DNA from: an uncultured Chloroflexota bacterium | Lineage (GTDB): Bacteria > Chloroflexota > Anaerolineae > Aggregatilineales > Phototrophicaceae | Direction: 5' to 3' | Assembly: GCA_937864975.1 (NCBI GenBank) | Contig: CALMDI010000530.1 | Coordinates: 1 to 9,171 of the forward strand | DNA: 9,171 nucleotides | Shown here: piece by piece, positions 6,239-9,171 of the stretch | Numbering within the stretch: the stretch's first letter is position 1 | Layout: every line of letters starts with the position of its first letter | Made by a program: the position numbers and the translations under genes | The notes under the pieces: model-generated | What the model was told of the DNA's origin: nothing | The model's database searches: none | The model's input: only the letters and a program-made list of their open reading frames with translations

Positions 6239-6517
6239 TCAGTCGTCCATGCCGAGGACTTTAATGTCGTTGCTGCTGCGGACCGGGTTGTAGCGACCGA
6301 TCAGCAGCCAGAACAGGGTTGTGAGAATCAGCGCCACCACGAATGCAAGCTGCGCTTCGCCGTGCAGGCTGCGGTAATTGACGTAGCGCACGACCAGCAC
6401 GCCGAGCAGCAGCATTCCGACCGTTACGAGCAGCCGTCGCCGCGCCTCGGTTCGCTGGATCATCATCAGCATGGTGATGAACAGGAAAAGCAGTAGGATG
6501 AAGGAACCAACGTGCAT
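6239..6517 (-). CDS. Small three-helix membrane protein, function unknown
   Basis: 92 residues with hydrophobic segments at about 4-20, 29-46 and 56-74. A Gln-Arg/Arg-rich loop (21-28) lies between the first two. The polar tail RYNPVRSSNDIKVLGMDD looks too ordered to be random and may be a conserved motif. Start: the ATG at 6517 has a GGGAG about 11 nt upstream, a usable but distant SD. It is transcribed away from the STAS gene and toward mrp. The gene is short but has a clear membrane-protein composition, its own promoter-like region and a repeat exactly at its 3' end. I do not recognise the family. Confidence 0.72.
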   Translation of the reverse strand: MHVGSFILLLFLFITMLMMIQRTEARRRLLVTVGMLLLGVLVVRYVNYRSLHGEAQLAFVVALILTTLFWLLIGRYNPVRSSNDIKVLGMDD

Positions 6518-6551
6518 GGTTCGGCGGTCTCCCTGGGCGTGAGCACGCCAT

Positions 6552-6580
6552 ATTGTACTGCGAAAGGATGAGATGACGCT
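6552..6580 (-). promoter_or_regulatory. Candidate promoter of the small membrane protein gene
   Basis: Read on the minus strand, TACAAT (6557 to 6552) matches the -10 consensus at 5 of 6 positions. It lies about 35 nt upstream of the start codon. The -35 region (around 6575-6582) is poor. It is back to back with the STAS gene promoter. Confidence 0.35.
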
Positions 6581-6594
6581 AAGACCAACGACGG

Positions 6595-6623
6595 TTCATC
6601 GGGCGGTCGGCATAGGTTATAAT
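6595..6623 (+). promoter_or_regulatory. Promoter of the STAS / kinase-STAS operon
   Basis: A perfect TATAAT (6618-6623) has a 17-nt spacer from TTCATC (6595-6600), a -35 element with three consensus matches. The ATG is 28 nt downstream of the -10 box, so the leader is about 15-20 nt. A purine-rich GGGGGATAGGG before the ATG acts as a weak SD. The box resembles that of the primary-sigma consensus, so no alternative sigma factor is implied. Confidence 0.6.
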
Positions 6624-6651
6624 CGGCGTCATCAAGAGTGGGGGATAGGGA

Positions 6652-6990
6652 ATGGTTGACATTGACATCTTGGATCGCGATAACGTTTCGCTGGTGCAGG
6701 TGCGCGGGCGTGTGGACAGCACGAACGCTGACCAGCTTGGCGAAGCGCTCGCGCAGCAAATTGAAAATGGACACACGCAGCTAGTTCTCGATCTGGCGGG
6801 TGTGGAATATATGAGTAGCGCCGGACTGCGCGAGATCGTGTCCGCCCTCAAGCGCGTGAAACGCAGTGCGGGCGGCGACGTGCGAATCGCGCAGCCGTCG
6901 TATCGCGTGCGGGAAGTGCTGGAAATGGCGGGGCTGGATACGATTCTCCAGATTTACCCGACGCAGCTGGACGCCGTTGGCAGTTATTAG
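6652..6990 (+). CDS. STAS-domain anti-sigma factor antagonist (RsbV/SpoIIAA type)
   Basis: 112 residues, essentially one STAS domain. In partner switching an unphosphorylated STAS protein captures an anti-sigma kinase and frees its target; phosphorylation of a Ser by the kinase reverses this. The phosphoacceptor motif is YMSSAGLR (53-60). By alignment to the DSSG of SpoIIAA the acceptor is Ser56, with Ser55 in place of the usual Asp. The region VRGRVDSTNADQLGEAL and the C-terminal RVREVLEMAGLDTILQIY are typical of the fold. It is first in a two-gene unit: the kinase-STAS gene begins 26 nt after its stop, making its kinase domain the obvious partner. The real downstream target (sigma factor or other) is not in the window. 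Confidence 0.93.
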   Translation: MVDIDILDRDNVSLVQVRGRVDSTNADQLGEALAQQIENGHTQLVLDLAGVEYMSSAGLREIVSALKRVKRSAGGDVRIAQPSYRVREVLEMAGLDTILQIYPTQLDAVGSY

Positions 6991-7016
6991 GTGCGCTGCC
7001 AGACGAGGCAAAAAGC

Positions 7017-7823
7017 ATGATTCATGAAGAATGCCGCTTACGCATTCCGGGTTTGATCGAGCGCATTCCCGCGGTCTGCGCTTTCGTGGTGGAGGCAGCC
7101 CGCCGCGCGGGGCTGGACGAGCGCGCCGTCCATCACTGCCAGCTTGCCGTCGACGAAGCCTGTACCAACGTCATCGAGCATGGCTACGGGGGTAACGCGC
7201 CCGATCAGGCGCTGGATATTACCTGCCGGAGCGATAATGAGCGCTTTTCCGTGACAGTCTCTGATAGCAGCCCCCCGTTTGACCCGCTCACCCGCGCCGA
7301 TCCCGATCCTGCCAGCCCGCTTGAGGAACGCGCACCAGGCGGCTGGGGAATCCTCTTCATCAAAAAGGTCATGGACGAGGTCATTTACCAGTACGACTCG
7401 CGCCGCAACAGCCTCATGATGGTGAAATATCGCCAGCCCGAACCACAGGTCGATAGCAAATCGAAGCTTGCCGCGCGCGTGTCAATCCATCCGCTGTTGG
7501 CGAACGTCCTCTGCATCTCGCCTCACGGACGCCTCGACGCCGATCTTTGCCCCGGCATTAGCGACATGATCGGCGAGCAGTTGGACGCGGGCAATAAACT
7601 GCTTGTAATGGACATGGGGGATGTCGATTACGTGTCGAGCATGGGGTTGAAAACGCTGGTCAGCCTGTGGCAGCGGGTGCGTTCCATCAAGGGCGAGATT
7701 GTGCTCGCCGCGCTGCACCCGCGCGTGCGGGAAGTGCTGCAAATCATCGGTCTCGATCTGGTTTTCAGCCTCTACGCCACCCCAGCCCAGGCAGCCAACG
7801 CCCTTTCAAAGCGCGCCGACTAA
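7017..7823 (+). CDS. Fused anti-sigma-factor kinase (RsbW-like) and STAS domain
   Basis: 268 residues with two domains. Residues 1-140 are a GHKL/HATPase_c_2 serine-kinase domain of the RsbW/SpoIIAB type: N-box QLAVDEACTNVIEHG (Glu47, Asn51), G1 box VSDSSPPFDP (Asp83) and G2 box PGGWGILFIKKVMDEV. The Gly usual in the G1 box (DxG) is Ser85 here. A short linker (141-155) leads to a STAS domain (about 155-262) with the acceptor motif YVSSMGLK (205-212, Ser208 the likely acceptor) and RVREVLQIIGLD. The fusion could let the kinase phosphorylate or sequester its own STAS domain, competing with the free STAS protein encoded upstream. GAGG (7005-7008) lies 8 nt before the ATG. No sigma factor, PP2C phosphatase or sensor is nearby. 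The domain calls are firm; the circuit is inference. Confidence 0.92.
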   Translation: MIHEECRLRIPGLIERIPAVCAFVVEAARRAGLDERAVHHCQLAVDEACTNVIEHGYGGNAPDQALDITCRSDNERFSVTVSDSSPPFDPLTRADPDPASPLEERAPGGWGILFIKKVMDEVIYQYDSRRNSLMMVKYRQPEPQVDSKSKLAARVSIHPLLANVLCISPHGRLDADLCPGISDMIGEQLDAGNKLLVMDMGDVDYVSSMGLKTLVSLWQRVRSIKGEIVLAALHPRVREVLQIIGLDLVFSLYATPAQAANALSKRAD

Positions 7824-7843
7824 CAAGAAAATTCGTTTTCCTG

Positions 7844-7915
7844 CCTCTCTGCGCCCTTGCGTTATGTCGTTTGACTGCGCTTTTGCTGAAAGCTGATTGC
7901 TGACCGCTGAAAGCT
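7844..7915 (-). repeat. Dispersed heptad repeat, copy C (after the serine hydrolase gene)
   Basis: On the minus strand the heptads AGCTTTC, AGCGGTC, AGCAATC, AGCTTTC, AGCAAAAG (7915 to 7880) are followed by CGCAGTC, a short spacer and the tail TAACGCAAGGGCGCAGAGAGG. It starts 5 nt after the stop of the minus-strand hydrolase gene. It fills most of the 97-nt gap between convergent genes. GCTTT/AAAGC within it can form a small hairpin, as in the other copies. No conventional terminator with a T-run is seen here. Confidence 0.8.
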
Positions 7916-7920
7916 AACTG

Positions 7921-9171
7921 CTACCGGTTCCGCCACGCATTGATGTCGTTCAGGTTGACCGCGGCGGGACCCGGCGGTAGGAAGTTGCCCTCACATGCCT
8001 GCGCTGTCGGCGGCAGGTCGGCGCGCGGTTGGAGCAGCGGCAGTTCCGGGTTGAAATAATTCCACGCCGCGCGCGAAACGCCTTCGATCAGCGGCCAGGC
8101 GCGGTCGTAGCTCATGAACTCCACGTCTTCCCACACGAACACCGCAATCGCGTAATCGCGTCCATTTGGCGAGTAAACAATCCCCGCGTCCCCATGCTCG
8201 TTGTCGATCCAGCCGTTCTTGTGCGAGATGCGCGTTCCGGTGGGGATGCCGCCCTGAAGCAAACGCAGCAGATCATTCGCGCTCATCAATTCGAGCATCT
8301 GGCGGCATTCCTGCTGCGTGAACTCGTCGGGAAACACCGACATCAAGCCGGAGCCGTAGTTCGCGCAGTCGTAGATCATCGCGAACATCGTGCCCAGGTC
8401 TTCGGTCGTCGTCTGGTTGAACGGATCGGCGCCGGTATTGTAGAACGGGTTCGGCGATGTTTCCGGCGGCGCGATAGAACCGAAGGTTTCGCCTTCGACG
8501 CCGATCACCAGCGGCGCGGTGATAAACGTGTTCTGCGCGCCGATGGCTTGCGCTGTGTTCGAGACGCTGGCAATCCCCGCGAAAATGTCCTCCGGCACGC
8601 CGGTCAGTCGCTCGCCGGTGATCTGCATCAGCAGGTTCGACGACGAGTTATTGCTGCACAACAGCGAGTTCGCCATCAGCCAGGCTTCTTCCTGCGACGG
8701 GTCGAACAGCAGATGCCGGAAATAGTCGATCATGATCGCGACTTTGATCGTGCTTGCCGCCGAGAACGTGACGTCGCCCAGCAGATTGACTTCTTCTCCG
8801 GTCTGCAAATCCATGATGAACACCGACGCGACCGTCGTTTGCCCGTCATAGATAAAGCCCTGCGAGTCGAGGTATTCGACAATCATGTCGCGCAGCGAGT
8901 CGATACTGGGCTTCGAGGCGTCGGAGTCGGAAACGGGCAGGACAACTGTGCGAACGGTCGGGCTGCGTAGCGCCTCGTCCACCCGCCGGATTGCTTCTTC
9001 CACGTCGAGGATGTATCCCCGCGCGCCCGGACGAAACGTCAGCGTTTGGACGTCATACCCGGCGGTACCCGGCTCGCGGTCGTAACGTGCGGCAATATCG
9101 TTCAGGAATTGTTCCAGCAGGTTGCGTTGATACGTCGCGTCGAGAGGCACGTCGAGCGATTGCTGTCCCTC
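7921..9171 (-). CDS. Putative peptidoglycan-binding plus beta-lactamase-like serine hydrolase (5' partial)
   Basis: The frame runs through the right edge, so the N-terminus and any signal peptide are missing; the GTG at 9150 is internal. Numbering from that codon, residues about 8-73 (LLEQFLNDIAARYDREPG ... DVEEAIRRVDEALRSPTVRTVVLPV) resemble the YoaR/VanW-type putative peptidoglycan-binding domain (PG_binding_4). Residues about 85-370 resemble the class A beta-lactamase/transpeptidase fold. Motifs: S133-T-I-K136 (SxxK nucleophile), S166-N-N (equivalent to SDN) and K311-N-G (equivalent to KTG). No clear omega-loop ExxLN glutamate is visible, and SxxK to SNN is only 33 residues against about 60 in class A enzymes. 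A cell-wall or penicillin-interacting role outside the membrane is likely; true beta-lactamase activity is doubtful. It is convergent with the kinase-STAS gene. Confidence 0.85.
   Translation of the reverse strand, partial: EGQQSLDVPLDATYQRNLLEQFLNDIAARYDREPGTAGYDVQTLTFRPGARGYILDVEEAIRRVDEALRSPTVRTVVLPVSDSDASKPSIDSLRDMIVEYLDSQGFIYDGQTTVASVFIMDLQTGEEVNLLGDVTFSAASTIKVAIMIDYFRHLLFDPSQEEAWLMANSLLCSNNSSSNLLMQITGERLTGVPEDIFAGIASVSNTAQAIGAQNTFITAPLVIGVEGETFGSIAPPETSPNPFYNTGADPFNQTTTEDLGTMFAMIYDCANYGSGLMSVFPDEFTQQECRQMLELMSANDLLRLLQGGIPTGTRISHKNGWIDNEHGDAGIVYSPNGRDYAIAVFVWEDVEFMSYDRAWPLIEGVSRAAWNYFNPELPLLQPRADLPPTAQACEGNFLPPGPAAVNLNDINAWRNR

Noticed and set aside
6067..6264. Small plus-strand open frame in the repeat island
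   Set aside because: It lies wholly in inverted repeats, has no SD, and its peptide simply translates the palindromes; it also runs into the convergent gene.
6595..6623. Promoter for an alternative sigma factor controlled by the partner switch
   Set aside because: The -10 box is the housekeeping TATAAT, so autoregulation by an alternative sigma factor cannot be claimed from sequence.
8029..8970. Plus-strand open frame of 313 codons opposite the hydrolase gene
   Set aside because: Arg/His-rich shadow of a gene with clear active-site motifs.

Overview
The window looks like a bacterial chromosome segment of fairly high G+C. The best guess for the host is Chloroflexota (an Anaerolineae-type lineage). 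The guess rests on overall protein flavour: a NuoC-NuoD fusion, an RsbW/RsbV-type switch, a putative peptidoglycan-binding domain fused to a beta-lactamase-like hydrolase, and short dispersed intergenic repeats. No rRNA, tRNA, transposase, CRISPR array or phage gene is visible, and the host assignment is inference only.

Region 1 (1-2695) is the 3' end of a complex I (nuo) operon. A nuoC-nuoD fusion enters from the left edge. A nuoI with an unusually long C-terminal tail follows, and a strong intrinsic terminator closes the unit. Region 2 (2727-4115) is a single polytopic membrane protein of unknown function with its own terminator. Region 3 (4181-4799) is an HdeD/DUF308-family six-helix membrane protein with an excellent ribosome binding site and a terminator. 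Region 4 (4867-5963) is an Mrp/ApbC-type iron-sulfur carrier ATPase behind a consensus TATAAT box; it lacks the CxxC motif usual for the family.

Region 5 (5964-6238) is a gene-free island of nested inverted repeats between convergent genes. Region 6 is a divergent pair. A 92-residue three-helix membrane protein is on the minus strand (6239-6517). A two-gene partner-switching unit is on the plus strand (6652-7823): a free STAS anti-sigma-factor antagonist, then a protein that fuses an RsbW-like kinase domain to a second STAS domain. Region 7 (minus strand, 7921 to the right edge) is a putative peptidoglycan-binding plus serine beta-lactamase/transpeptidase-like protein whose N-terminus lies outside the window.

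Functionally the window is mostly housekeeping: respiration, Fe-S delivery and envelope. The two signals most worth a second look are a heptad-based repeat family and the kinase-STAS fusion. The repeat (AGCNNTC units followed by an AACGCAAAGGCGCA-like tail) occurs three times, each time just after a stop codon and in the same orientation relative to that gene. The fused kinase-STAS gene sits beside a free STAS gene with no sigma factor or phosphatase in view.
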